64,000 nt of DNA from Candidatus Binatia bacterium (GCA_951813575.1 OX638375.1:1279001-1343000); one strand, 5' to 3'; positions 17,610-26,741 are shown, numbered from the stretch's first letter. Notes: generated from the sequence alone by a model not told the origin. Program-made: numbers and translations.

Positions 17610-18680
17610 CTACCACCCCACCGGCGTCGCCAGCCTCCCCCCGATCTCCGGGGAGTCCGCGGCGTAGCGGTAGACCCGGAACATGCTGTTGGCGGGGCCG
17701 CGGCCTTCGTAGTCGGCGAAGTGCGGGCACACGTATTCCCAGACGATCTCGCCGGCCTGGGTGACCTCGAAGGCCCGTCCCATCTGCCCCTCGCAGATGA
17801 GGGTGTTGCCGTTGTCGAAGCGCTGGGCGCCGCTGATGTTGGGACTGAAGAACGTCCAGATGGGCGAGCCCTTGTAGTACCAGACGGTTTCGCCCGACTT
17901 CGGATCGAGCTCGATGACCCGGGAGTACGGGTTGTCGATGCAGTGGATGCCGTTGGCGAAGAGCAGGATGTTGCCGTTGGGCAGCAGGGTGCAGTCGTGT
18001 TGATGGCCCCAGGTGGCGTCCTGGTGAGCCCAGCGCGTCTTGCAGGTCTCCCGGTCGATCATCATGATGGCGTTGAGGCGCCGGAAGCTGAGCATCACGC
18101 CGCCGTCGTCCAGCGGGAAGCAGGCGTTGGCGTGGGCGAACTCGTCCCGGCCGCAGGAGTGGCACATCTCCCACCGGTCCAGGTCCAGGTCACGCCAGGC
18201 GTGCCACTCCCACACCGTGTCGCCCGCGGGAGAGACCTCCCTCACGTAGTCGCCGTAGGTGAGGCCCTCGTGCTCGCTGCCGGGCCGGCCGCCCTTGATA
18301 CGGGGCTGCACGTCCGCCGGCACCGGCTCCCAGCCGATGTAGATGGTGTTGCCGTCCGGGAGACGCCGGAAGTCGTGGTGCTGGCCCGGGTCACTGTACT
18401 CCCACACCACTTCTCCGTCCCAGGTGTACTCCCGCAGGAGGCCGCCCTTGCCGCGCCGAAGCGGCGGCCCGTCCTCCGTGCGGCCGGCCCAGAGCAGGTT
18501 GCCGTTGGGCAGAAGATACGCGTAGTTGCCCGGGCAAAGAGGGAACGACCACTCGTGGAGCACCTCGCCGCGCATGCCGATGATGTACGCCTTGGTTGAC
18601 GATTGCGGCACGATGAGCGTGTATCCCGGCGTCGCTTTCACATTGTCGTAGACCAGCACTCCCAAGTCACGGTGTCTCAT
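17610..18680 (-). CDS. Arylsulfotransferase (ASST)-like beta-propeller protein
   Basis: A 356-residue protein built of repeated blade-like segments of the form LLPNGNLLWAG, RLPDGNTIYIGWE, LLPNGNILLFANG and RFDNGNTLICEGQ, each followed by W-E or W-Y strands. This is the pattern of the arylsulfotransferase/PQQ-like propeller family. His-containing loops GQHHDFRRL and WGHQHDCTLL could contribute to an active site. No signal peptide is visible, unlike periplasmic AssT enzymes, so catalytic activity is uncertain. The start ATG has a perfect AGGAGGT. It is the last gene of the minus-strand operon, 34 bases after the amidase. Confidence 0.75.
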   Translation of the reverse strand: MRHRDLGVLVYDNVKATPGYTLIVPQSSTKAYIIGMRGEVLHEWSFPLCPGNYAYLLPNGNLLWAGRTEDGPPLRRGKGGLLREYTWDGEVVWEYSDPGQHHDFRRLPDGNTIYIGWEPVPADVQPRIKGGRPGSEHEGLTYGDYVREVSPAGDTVWEWHAWRDLDLDRWEMCHSCGRDEFAHANACFPLDDGGVMLSFRRLNAIMMIDRETCKTRWAHQDATWGHQHDCTLLPNGNILLFANGIHCIDNPYSRVIELDPKSGETVWYYKGSPIWTFFSPNISGAQRFDNGNTLICEGQMGRAFEVTQAGEIVWEYVCPHFADYEGRGPANSMFRVYRYAADSPEIGGRLATPVGW

Positions 18681-18714
18681 TGGACCTCCTGTCCCTTATG
18701 AACCGAATCGCAAC

Positions 18715-20154
18715 TCAAGAAATCTGCGGCGGCCTTCGGGTGTGCCATCCCGCCGCCTGCTCATAGGCGTGCGCCACCCGCAGCAGCGCCGCCTCCTCGA
18801 AATGGGGGGCGGCGATCTGCAGCCCGATGGGGAGACCTTGGGCGGAGAAGCCGCCGGGCACGCTGACGGCCGGCGCGCCGGTGACATTGAAAGGGATCGT
18901 GCAAAGGGTCCCCCGGGTGCCGCGGGCGTCCGACAACGGGATCCGCCCGCCCGCCGTTTCCACGTACCCCTGCTCACACTCCTCGATGGTTTCCGCCGGC
19001 ATGCTCACGGCCGGGCTCACGATCACGTCCACCTGCTCGAAGGCCCGGTCGAAGGCCTCGCAGATGAGCCGCCGGACACGCTGTGCGGTGACGTACGCGT
19101 GGGCGGGGAGCGTCAGCGCGAGGACCTGCCGGCGCATCAGCCCCGGACTGTAGTCCCGCGGGCGGGTGCGCAGAAAAGGCTCGGCCGGCGACAGGTTCTC
19201 CGCCCGGGCGGTGACGAGCTGCACCATGGGGATGTGCTCGATGTACGGAATCGACAACTCCTGCACCGTCATGCCCAGGGACTCCAACAGCTCCACCGCG
19301 TCGGCCGTCGCGCCCCTGACCTCGTCCACCGCCAGGTCGTCGAAGTAGTCGCGGACGATCCCGAATCTCAGACCCGCCACCCCCTCGCCGAGGAGCGCGC
19401 CGAAGTCCGGCACGGGAGCGTCACTGGACAGCGGATCCCTGGGGTCGGAGCCGGCAATGGCCTGCAGCATCAGCGCGCTGTCCCGCACCGTGCGGGTGAG
19501 GACGCCGAAATGGTCCGTGGAATAGCCGCCGGTGCCGGCAACGCCGCCGACCCGGCTCACCCGACCGTAGGTGGCCTTGAGCCCCACCACGCCGCACAGG
19601 GACGCCGGGTTGCGCACGGAGCCCGCGTTGTCGGTGCCGATGGAGCCCAGGGCCAGGCCCGCGGCCACGGACGCGGCCGACCCGCCGCTGGAACCGCCGG
19701 AGACCCGGTTCCGATCCCACGGATTGCGGGTGGTGCCATAGTAGGGATTGATGGTGGTGCAGCCGGCCGCCCACTCGTGCAGGTTGGTCTTGCCCAGGAT
19801 CACCGCCCCGGCCTGCTTGAGCCGGGCCACCACCGTGGCGTCCTCATCCGGGATCCAATCGGAAAGATGTTTGGAGCCCGCCGTAGTCCGGATACCCGCG
19901 GTGGCGAGGCTGTCCTTGATGGAGACCGGGATGCCGTGCAACGGACCGCGGTAGCGGCCCGCCGCCAGGTCCGCTTCGGCCTCGGCGGCATCCGCCAGCG
20001 CCTGCTCCCGGGTCAAGGTGACGAAGGTGTTGAGCTCGGGATCCAGCCGGTCGATACGTTCGAGAAACGCACGGGTCAACTCGACCGGGGAGAGCTCCCG
20101 CGCCTCGATCCGGCGCGCGGCGTCGGCGATGGTCAGGCCCTCAAGGTCCGTCAC
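18715..20154 (-). CDS. Amidase (amidase-signature family, GatA-like)
   Basis: A 479-residue amidase with the Ser-cisSer-Lys triad visible: Lys80 in VSIKDSLATAG, cis-Ser155 in GGSSGGS, and nucleophile Ser179 in GTDNAGSVR. The signature continues NPASLCGVVGLKATYGRVSR. The start is the GTG at 20154, which overlaps the TGA of the TAXI protein gene as GTGA. The open frame upstream belongs to that gene's shadow. The family hydrolyses linear amides and includes GatA, nicotinamidase-like and aryl-acylamidases. No gatB or gatC is nearby, so a catabolic role is more likely than tRNA amidation. Coupling to a binding protein suggests it acts on the transported ligand. Confidence 0.88.
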   Translation of the reverse strand: MTDLEGLTIADAARRIEARELSPVELTRAFLERIDRLDPELNTFVTLTREQALADAAEAEADLAAGRYRGPLHGIPVSIKDSLATAGIRTTAGSKHLSDWIPDEDATVVARLKQAGAVILGKTNLHEWAAGCTTINPYYGTTRNPWDRNRVSGGSSGGSAASVAAGLALGSIGTDNAGSVRNPASLCGVVGLKATYGRVSRVGGVAGTGGYSTDHFGVLTRTVRDSALMLQAIAGSDPRDPLSSDAPVPDFGALLGEGVAGLRFGIVRDYFDDLAVDEVRGATADAVELLESLGMTVQELSIPYIEHIPMVQLVTARAENLSPAEPFLRTRPRDYSPGLMRRQVLALTLPAHAYVTAQRVRRLICEAFDRAFEQVDVIVSPAVSMPAETIEECEQGYVETAGGRIPLSDARGTRGTLCTIPFNVTGAPAVSVPGGFSAQGLPIGLQIAAPHFEEAALLRVAHAYEQAAGWHTRRPPQIS

Positions 20155-21107
20155 AGGTAACCCTGCTCTCTGCAGAACTTCTCCGCTCCGGGGTGGAGCG
20201 GCACGTCCAGGGGCGTGGCCTCGGTGTCCTTCCACAACTGGTCGATGCCGGTCAGCGTCTCCCAGTAGATCTCGTTCTGCCGCTCCTTCAGCGCCGCGCA
20301 CACCTTGTAGACGTCCTCGTCCGGCAGCGAGGCCCGGGTGTAGAGGGGCCAGCCGCCGTAGTCGATGCAGGTGTGGTCCGCGTTGAGATGAGGATAGCAG
20401 CCCGCGGGCATGATCACCGTGCGCCAGCCCAGCGCGTTGAACTGCTCCATGGCGAAGTCGTCCGGCGTCACCGGCTCCAAGCCGCGCGACAACGCGTCGT
20501 CGAACCAAAGGACCAAGCCCTCGTCGAAGACCGCGTCGATGGTCTCATCCTTGAGCGCGGCCATGCGCCGCTCGTCGCCGGGTCCGCCGTTGAGCTGCAG
20601 GCTGCCGCCCCAGGATTCCAGGTCCGCCAGCGTGAACCCGTAGATCTCCAGGGTCTGGTCCAGCAGCACCCGGGTGGAATGAGTGGCGTCCTCGCGGATG
20701 GACAACCTCAACGGATATTTCTGTTCCTTGATCTGCGACAGTGACGTCAGCCCGGTGCGCGGGTGGATCATGAACACGAAGCGGTCCCATGACGGGTAGC
20801 AGGCCACCACGCGGAGCGGCAGCGGCTCCTTGAAGAGCCCGACGCCCCGGTAGGCCTGGGTCAGGAAGGCCGACGGGTTGACCATGGACATCTCCAGATC
20901 TCCCCGGGCCACCCCGTGGGCGATGATGGGCGAGCCCGTGGACATGCGCAGCCAGGGCCGGAAGTTGTCCGCCGACCCGCTCCCCACCGAGATGCACATG
21001 TCCCGGTTGCCGTAGTACGGGGTGTTCGGGTCACCGGCGACATGCAGCCCGATCTGCCATAGCATCAGGCTGCGTTGGAAGTTCGCCCCGCGCGGTAGTC
21101 GTTCCAT
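20151..21107 (-). CDS. TAXI-family (TRAP-type) solute-binding protein lacking a signal peptide
   Basis: A 318-residue protein of the TAXI/NMT1-like binding fold, recognisable from ISVGSGSADNFRPWLRMSTGSPIIAHGVARGDLEMSMVNPSAFL and LRLSIREDATHSTRVLLDQTLEIYGF. The ATG follows AAGGAGTGATCAACC, a strong site, so the start looks right. The protein nevertheless begins MERLPRGANFQRS with no hydrophobic leader. Either export uses another route or it works in the cytosol as a sensor or sequestering protein. No TRAP membrane subunits are adjacent. It lies 6 bases after the truncated hydrolase and overlaps the amidase by 4 bases. Confidence 0.75.
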   Translation of the reverse strand: MERLPRGANFQRSLMLWQIGLHVAGDPNTPYYGNRDMCISVGSGSADNFRPWLRMSTGSPIIAHGVARGDLEMSMVNPSAFLTQAYRGVGLFKEPLPLRVVACYPSWDRFVFMIHPRTGLTSLSQIKEQKYPLRLSIREDATHSTRVLLDQTLEIYGFTLADLESWGGSLQLNGGPGDERRMAALKDETIDAVFDEGLVLWFDDALSRGLEPVTPDDFAMEQFNALGWRTVIMPAGCYPHLNADHTCIDYGGWPLYTRASLPDEDVYKVCAALKERQNEIYWETLTGIDQLWKDTEATPLDVPLHPGAEKFCREQGYL

Positions 21108-21113
21108 GGTTGA

Positions 21114-21491
21114 TCACTCCTTGTTCAGTTCGGCCAAGGCCGTGTTGTACGCCTTGGTAAACGCCACTCGACCGAAATTGTGTTTGATGCCTTCGACGAC
21201 ATCCAGCTTGACGGAGACCCCCCGCTCCCGCAGGCGCGCCACATAGGGACGGCAAATGCTCACCGGATTGGTCTGCCGGCCTTCGTAGTCGAAGTGTTCG
21301 GGCCGCAACATGGCCACCGAAATGGTACCGGCGGCTGTCCGCGCCGCATACCTGTACATGGAATCCGAGGGCCTTCCGCGTTTCCTGTTGCGGGTATTGT
21401 CTCCGTGGAGATAGATGCGCAAGACGGGTTTCGGGACATCCTTCGCCGGCCGCACCGTGGCTATGGCGAAACAGTGGTTTTCGCCCTTCAC
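21114..21491 (-). pseudogene. Internally deleted alpha/beta hydrolase
   Basis: A 125-residue frame starting at a GTG that overlaps the TGA of the acyl-CoA synthetase (GTGA). The N-terminal half (KPVLRIYLHGDNT, then YRYAARTAAGTISVAMLRPEHFDYEGRQ) resembles the first strands and oxyanion region of a dienelactone-hydrolase-like protein. The C-terminal part (YVARLRERGVSVKLDVVEGIKHNF) resembles the last strands and catalytic His region. The middle, with the Gly-X-Ser-X-Gly nucleophile elbow and acidic residue, is missing, so about half of a usual 230-280-residue enzyme is gone without a frameshift. Probably inactive, but still translated in the operon and perhaps kept for coupling. Confidence 0.6.
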
Positions 21492-23635
21492 CCACCCAGC
21501 AGCCCCGCACCCCTCGCCCACCGGTACTTGGCGCCCAGGATCGCCACCGGCAACTCGGTGGTGTAGGGGCAACCGACGATGCCCCGCTCGTAAAGGTACT
21601 CGGAGGCCTCCTCCACCTGCACGTCGCCCACCAGCGACACCACCACGGGCTTCTCGATGCCCTTGTCCCGGCCTTCCTGCACCACCCGGGCGCACAGCTC
21701 GGCGAAGACCATGGGCGGCGTGATGATGGTGTGCCAGTAGCCCAGAATCAGCGCGTGGATGCGATCGTCCTCCAACCCGAAGCGGATGGTCCGCTGGTAA
21801 GTGGTGGGCGGCTCGCCGCCGGTGATGTCCACCGGATTGCCCGAGGCGCCGAAGGGCGGGATGAACTGCTTGAAGCCCTCGTCCAGGTCCTGGGGAAACT
21901 TCATGAGCGAGAGCCCGTTGGCCACCACCGCGTCCGACAGCAGCACCCCGGAGCCGCCGGCGCCGGTGATGATGACGATCTCCTCGCCCTTGGGGGTGGG
22001 CAGCACCGAGAGACCCCGGGCGAACTGGAGCATGTCGTTCAGCGAGTAGGCGCGGACCACGCCGCAGGCCTTCAGAAGGTCATCATAGACCTTGTCGTCG
22101 CCCGCCAGCGCGCCGGTGTGGGAGGCCGCGGCCCGGGCGCCGAGCTGGGTGCGGCCGGCCTTGAGCATGACCACGGGCTTCTTCTTCGACACGCGGCTGG
22201 CCACTTCGTAGAAGCTGCGGCCGTCCTTGAGGTCCTCGGCGTGCATGGCCACCACCTGGGTGTTGTCGTCCTGCTCAAAGTAGGTCAGCAGGTCGTCCTC
22301 GTCGAGGTCCGACTTGTTGCCGAGGCCGACGATGGCCGAGACCCCCAGCCGGGTGGAGCGGCTGAAGCCGATGATGGACATGCCCACGCCGCCGCTCTGG
22401 GACGACAGCGCCACCGGCCCCTTGACGTCGTAAGGGGTGCAGAACGTGGCGCAGAGGTTGGCCGGCGTGTAGTAGAATCCGTAGATGTTGGGCCCCATGA
22501 CGCGCACGTTGTGCTTGCGCGCCTCCGCCAGCAACTCCTCCTGCATCTCCTTCTCGCCCACCTCGGCAAAGCCCGACGGGATCATCACCGCGCCCGGGAT
22601 GCCCTTCTCCCCCACCTCGGTCATGGCGGCGGCGCAGAATTTGGCGGGCACCGCGAAGATGGCCACGTCCACGTCCTCCGGAATGTCCTTGACGCTCTTG
22701 TAGCACTTCTTCCCAAGGATCTCGTCGGCCCGGGGATTGATGGGGTAGAGGGCGCCGGCGTAGCCGCCGTTGATGATGTTCTTCATCACCGAGTTGCCGA
22801 TCTTCCCTTCCCCATCCGAGGCGCCGATGACCGCCACGGCCCTGGGATTCATGATGCGTTGCATGGCCGAGACGATCTCGTCCCGGGAGGGTCGGTAGGG
22901 CTCGGGCTGCGGCGCGAAGTCTACGGTCATCACGCTGTCCACCGCGGCGGCGCCGTCGGCATCCGCCAGCACCGGGTTCAAATCCACTTCCCGGATCTCC
23001 GGGAATTCGCTCACCAGCTCCGACACGTTGACGATGATGTCGGCCAAGGCCTCGCGGTCCACGGCGGCGGCGCCCCGCACTCCCTTGAGGACTTCCGCTG
23101 CGGCCACGCCGTCCAGCATGGAGAGGGCGTCGTCACGGCTTGCCGGCGCCAGCCGGAAGGTGATGTCGCGCAGCACCTCCACCAGCACCCCGCCCAGTCC
23201 GAAGGCCACCACCTTGCCGAAGCTCGGATCGGTCACCGCCCCGACGATGACTTCCACGCCCTTGCCGGACACCTGTTGCTGGACCTGGACACCGCCCAGC
23301 ACGGCGTCTGCCTTGTAGGCCCGGGCGTTCTTGATGAGAGTCCCGTAGGCCTGCTCCGCCTGCTCCCGACCGGCCACCCCCACCAGCACGCCGCCAGCCT
23401 CGGTCTTGTGCAGGATGTCCTTCGAGACGATCTTCATCACCACCGGAAAGCCGATGTCCTCGGCCAGTTCCGCGGCCTCCGCCGCAGACTGGGCCACGCC
23501 GTCCCGCGGCAGCGGAACGCCGTAGGCCCGCAGCAAGGCGCTGCATTCCGACGGCGACAACGCGGTGCGTCCCTCGGACCTGGCGTCATTCAAGACCGCG
23601 AGGACTTGCTCCCGCCGATCAGTTCCCGCTTGCAT
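21488..23635 (-). CDS. Acyl-CoA synthetase (NDP-forming), fused ATP-grasp and CoA-binding domains
   Basis: A 715-residue enzyme that makes an acyl-CoA from acid, CoA and a nucleotide triphosphate through a phospho-His intermediate. The order is ATP-grasp (about 10-235: SALLRAYGVPLPRDGVAQS, GFPVVMKIVSKDILHKTEAGGV, FGKVVAFGLGGVLVEVL), then CoA-binding (about 260-385: IMNPRAVAVIGASDGEGKIGN), then succinyl-CoA-ligase-like domains (SSQSGGVGMSIIGFS, ASHTGALAGDDKVYDDLL, ITGAGGSGVLLSD). This beta-before-alpha order is one of the known permutations. Start ATG after GGGAGG. It follows the Frc-like CoA-transferase by 80 bases. Acid substrate unknown. Confidence 0.85.
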   Translation of the reverse strand: MQAGTDRREQVLAVLNDARSEGRTALSPSECSALLRAYGVPLPRDGVAQSAAEAAELAEDIGFPVVMKIVSKDILHKTEAGGVLVGVAGREQAEQAYGTLIKNARAYKADAVLGGVQVQQQVSGKGVEVIVGAVTDPSFGKVVAFGLGGVLVEVLRDITFRLAPASRDDALSMLDGVAAAEVLKGVRGAAAVDREALADIIVNVSELVSEFPEIREVDLNPVLADADGAAAVDSVMTVDFAPQPEPYRPSRDEIVSAMQRIMNPRAVAVIGASDGEGKIGNSVMKNIINGGYAGALYPINPRADEILGKKCYKSVKDIPEDVDVAIFAVPAKFCAAAMTEVGEKGIPGAVMIPSGFAEVGEKEMQEELLAEARKHNVRVMGPNIYGFYYTPANLCATFCTPYDVKGPVALSSQSGGVGMSIIGFSRSTRLGVSAIVGLGNKSDLDEDDLLTYFEQDDNTQVVAMHAEDLKDGRSFYEVASRVSKKKPVVMLKAGRTQLGARAAASHTGALAGDDKVYDDLLKACGVVRAYSLNDMLQFARGLSVLPTPKGEEIVIITGAGGSGVLLSDAVVANGLSLMKFPQDLDEGFKQFIPPFGASGNPVDITGGEPPTTYQRTIRFGLEDDRIHALILGYWHTIITPPMVFAELCARVVQEGRDKGIEKPVVVSLVGDVQVEEASEYLYERGIVGCPYTTELPVAILGAKYRWARGAGLLGG

Positions 23636-23715
23636 CTTGTACGGCCTCCCTTCCTGGAGGATGAACCCGACGGCTTCCGCTGACGTGCGACGGGCTCATC
23701 TCAATTCGGAAGAAT

Positions 23716-24954
23716 CTATCGAGTGAACGCACCCGCGCTTCTCAGCGCGGCGATCTCCTCCGCGCCGTATCCCAGCACCTCGCTCAGCACCTCGTCGGTG
23801 TGCTCGCCCAGGAGCGGCGAGCGCTCGACCTCCACCGGCGAGTCCGAGAGCTTGATGGGGCAGCCCACGTTGTACCAGGCCCCCCGCTCGGGGTGGTCGA
23901 CCTCGACCATCATTTCCCGGAGCTGGACATGCTCGTCATGCGCCAGATCCTTGGTGCTCATGATGGGGCCGCAGGGAACGTCGAGATCGTTGAGGATCTC
24001 CATCAGCTCCCATTTGGTGTAGTCACGGGCGAACTCGGCCAGCAGGCGCCACATCTCATCCTGGTTGGCGCGCCGGACGTCGATGTCCGTGAACCGCGGG
24101 TCCTCGGCCAGCGCCTCGCCGCCGATACGAGTGGCCAGGGCAGTCCACACGTGCTCCTGCACCACCACGTAAAGGTAGTCGTTCGCGCCGCCGGGCTTGC
24201 ACGGGACGGCGTTGCCCAGTTGGCCGCCGCCGGAATCGTTGCCCGCCCGGGGGGTGAAGTCCTCGAACTCCTGCACCGAGTACTCGGCCAGCGGGCCGTG
24301 CTCGATGCGTTGATGGTCCCGGAACTTTACCCGGCAGAGGTTCATGACGCAGTCCATCATGGCGGTCTCGACGTACTGGCCGCGCCCAGTGCGCTCCCGC
24401 TGGAGCAAAGCCGCCAGGATTCCGGCCAGCAGGTGCACGCCGGTGCCGGAGTCGCCGATCTGGGCGCCGGTCACCACCGGCGGGCCGTCGAACATGCCGC
24501 TGGTGCTCATGGCGCCGCCCATGGCCTGGGCCACGTTCTCGTAGGCCTTGAAGGCGGCGTAAGGACCTTCGCTGCCGAAGCCCTTGATGGAGCCCATGAT
24601 CAGCCGGGGGTTCAACTCGTGCACCTTCTCCCAGCCGAATCCCAGACGGTCCAATACGCCCGGGCCGAAGTTCTCGAGGAGGACGTCGCACTCTTTCACC
24701 AGCCGGGTGAACACCTCCTTGCCGCGGTCGTTCTTCAGGTTCACCGTGATGGAGCGCTTGTTGCAGTTCAGCATGGTGAAGTAGAGGCTGTCGGCGTCGG
24801 GGATGTCCCGGAGCTGCTTGCGCGTGGCGTCGCCCGCGGGGGACTCGAGCTTGATGACGTCGGCGCCGAGGAAGGCCATGAGCTGGCTCGAAGTGGGGCC
24901 GGCCTGGACATGGGTCATGTCCAGGATGCGAATGCCGGAGAGTGCCTTGTCCAT
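23716..24954 (-). CDS. Class III CoA-transferase, close to formyl-CoA:oxalate CoA-transferase (Frc)
   Basis: A 412-residue CaiB/BaiF family enzyme. By eye it aligns with Oxalobacter Frc almost without gaps over the first 170 residues. It keeps HVQAGP (Gln17), the catalytic Asp as Asp168 in GAQIGDSGTG (Frc Asp169), the stretch DSLYFTMLNCNKRSI, and a glycine-rich GGGQ loop. The position of Frc Trp48 appears to be Gln47, so acceptor specificity may differ from oxalate. The start is the ATG at 24954 with AGGGAA upstream. It is the second gene of the operon, between a TPP lyase and an acyl-CoA synthetase, which fits a 2-oxo- or 2-hydroxyacyl-CoA cleavage route. Confidence 0.85.
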   Translation of the reverse strand: MDKALSGIRILDMTHVQAGPTSSQLMAFLGADVIKLESPAGDATRKQLRDIPDADSLYFTMLNCNKRSITVNLKNDRGKEVFTRLVKECDVLLENFGPGVLDRLGFGWEKVHELNPRLIMGSIKGFGSEGPYAAFKAYENVAQAMGGAMSTSGMFDGPPVVTGAQIGDSGTGVHLLAGILAALLQRERTGRGQYVETAMMDCVMNLCRVKFRDHQRIEHGPLAEYSVQEFEDFTPRAGNDSGGGQLGNAVPCKPGGANDYLYVVVQEHVWTALATRIGGEALAEDPRFTDIDVRRANQDEMWRLLAEFARDYTKWELMEILNDLDVPCGPIMSTKDLAHDEHVQLREMMVEVDHPERGAWYNVGCPIKLSDSPVEVERSPLLGEHTDEVLSEVLGYGAEEIAALRSAGAFTR

Positions 24955-24989
24955 GTGGTTCCCTGGTTGCTTGTAGCTTGTACGCTTGG

Positions 24990-26741
24990 CTACTTGTACA
25001 TGGTCTGACGCTTGGTGCCGGGAGCCCACTCGCCGGCATTCACCCAGATGTTGACGACGGCCGACTTGCCGGAGTTCCGCACCGACTCCCGGGCGCGGCG
25101 CAGCGCCGGCGCGATCTCGCGGCAGTCGGCGACCTCTTCGCCGTATCCGCCCAGCATCTCCGCGAACTTCGAGAAGGGCACGTCTCCCAGCAGGTTGCCG
25201 ACGTTGCCGCGGTCCTCGCCGTACTTGGAGAGCTGGCCGTAGCGGATCTGGTTCATGGCGGAGTTGTTGCCGATGACCGCGATATAGGGAGCGCCGAACC
25301 GGTTGGCGGTCTCCATGTCGAAGGCCGTCATGCCGAAGGAGCCGTCGCCGTAGTAGCACAAGACTTCCTTCTCCGGGTGCACCAGCTTGGAGGCCAGCGC
25401 AAAGCCCGTCCCGACGCCCAGCGCGCCAAGGGCCCCGGGGTCCATCCAGTTGCCCGGAGCCCGTGGCTCCACCGCCTGGGCGCTGATGGTCACGACGTCG
25501 CCGCCGTCGCCGATGTAGATGGTGTCCTCGGTGAGGAACTCGTTGAGCTCCCAGGCCACCCGCCAGGGGTGGATGGGACTGGCGTCGGACGTGAACATCG
25601 GCATGAGCTTCGCCGCCCGCTCATCCTCGAGGCCGCGGAGATGCTCAAGCCAGCGGGCACGGCCCTCGGCGCCGTTGTCCGGGCGTTCGCCCACCGCCGC
25701 ATGCACCGCCTTGAGGATCGCCCCCGGATCGCCCACCATACCCAGGCCGACGTCGCGGTTCTTGGCCACCGTCCGGTAGTCCATGTCGATGTGAACCACG
25801 GTGGCGTCGGCCCGAAGCCGCCGGCCGTAACCCATGCGGAAGTCGAAGGGCGTGCCGACGATGACGATGACGTCCGCCTCGCCGAAAGCATCGCCGCGGG
25901 TGCGGTTGAAGTAGTGAGGGTCGCCGGGCGGAAGCAGGCCCCGAGCCGCCCCGTTCATGTAACAGGGCACGTTGAGGGCCTTGAACAGCCCGGTGGCAGC
26001 CTCGTGGCCGCGGCAGGTCCACACCTGGGTGCCCAAAAGCACCGCCGGCCGCTCGGACCGCGCCAGCAACTCCGCCAGCTTCTCGATGTCCGCGGGGTCG
26101 CCGATGGACTTCGTGGACGCGCGTGAGCGTCCGGCCTCCGGCACGATGGCCTTGTCCGCCGGCACTTCCCGGTCGAGCACGTCCCGGGGAATCTCCAGGT
26201 AGCTCGGTCCCGGCGCCCCGGCAAAGCACTCCCGCGCCGCCATGGCCACCATGTCCGCGATGCGCTCGGTGGAACGCACGCTGGCCGAGAACTTGGTGAT
26301 GGGGGCGGCGACGTCGACGTGCGGCAGGTCCTGGAGCGAGCCCATCTTGTGCTGGGTGAGGGCCCCCTGCCCGCCGATATGCAGCACCGGACTCTCCGAC
26401 CGGAAGGCGGTGGCGATGCCCGTCAGCGCGTTGGTGAAGCCCGGCCCGGCGGTGGTCACCACGCAGCCCAACCGCCCGGTCTGCCGGGCATAGCCGTCCG
26501 CCGCATGCGCCGCCACCTGCTCGTGGCGCACATCGACGACCCGGATGCCGTGGTCGATGCAGCCGTCGTAGATGTCGATGATATGGCCGCCGCACAGGGT
26601 GAAGATGGTGTCCACCCCCTCGTTCTTGAGGGCCGCCGCCACCAAGTGACCGCCGGAGACAACGTTCTCGTCGCGGCTCTTTTGCGCGAGGGTGTCCTCG
26701 GCCGTGCTGGACGTTCGTTTGTCGGTCGAAACCCTTGCCAT
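24990..26741 (-). CDS. Thiamine-diphosphate-dependent enzyme (acetolactate synthase / oxalyl-CoA decarboxylase / 2-hydroxyacyl-CoA lyase type)
   Basis: A 583-residue three-domain TPP enzyme. The Pyr domain has the cofactor-activating Glu74 in VRHEQVAAHAADG and TAGPGFTNALTGIATAF. A central domain follows. The PP domain has the TPP/Mg motif beginning GDGSFGMTAFDMETANRFG near 465 and ending GNN. The start is the ATG at 26741 after GAAGGA; a start 18 codons upstream is less well supported. An Frc-like CoA-transferase immediately downstream is the classic partner of oxalyl-CoA decarboxylase, but the central-domain sequence resembles the broader acetolactate-synthase/2-hydroxyacyl-CoA-lyase group. 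The product may be formyl-CoA or another short acyl-CoA plus CO2 or aldehyde. First gene of the operon. Confidence 0.8.
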   Translation of the reverse strand: MARVSTDKRTSSTAEDTLAQKSRDENVVSGGHLVAAALKNEGVDTIFTLCGGHIIDIYDGCIDHGIRVVDVRHEQVAAHAADGYARQTGRLGCVVTTAGPGFTNALTGIATAFRSESPVLHIGGQGALTQHKMGSLQDLPHVDVAAPITKFSASVRSTERIADMVAMAARECFAGAPGPSYLEIPRDVLDREVPADKAIVPEAGRSRASTKSIGDPADIEKLAELLARSERPAVLLGTQVWTCRGHEAATGLFKALNVPCYMNGAARGLLPPGDPHYFNRTRGDAFGEADVIVIVGTPFDFRMGYGRRLRADATVVHIDMDYRTVAKNRDVGLGMVGDPGAILKAVHAAVGERPDNGAEGRARWLEHLRGLEDERAAKLMPMFTSDASPIHPWRVAWELNEFLTEDTIYIGDGGDVVTISAQAVEPRAPGNWMDPGALGALGVGTGFALASKLVHPEKEVLCYYGDGSFGMTAFDMETANRFGAPYIAVIGNNSAMNQIRYGQLSKYGEDRGNVGNLLGDVPFSKFAEMLGGYGEEVADCREIAPALRRARESVRNSGKSAVVNIWVNAGEWAPGTKRQTMYK

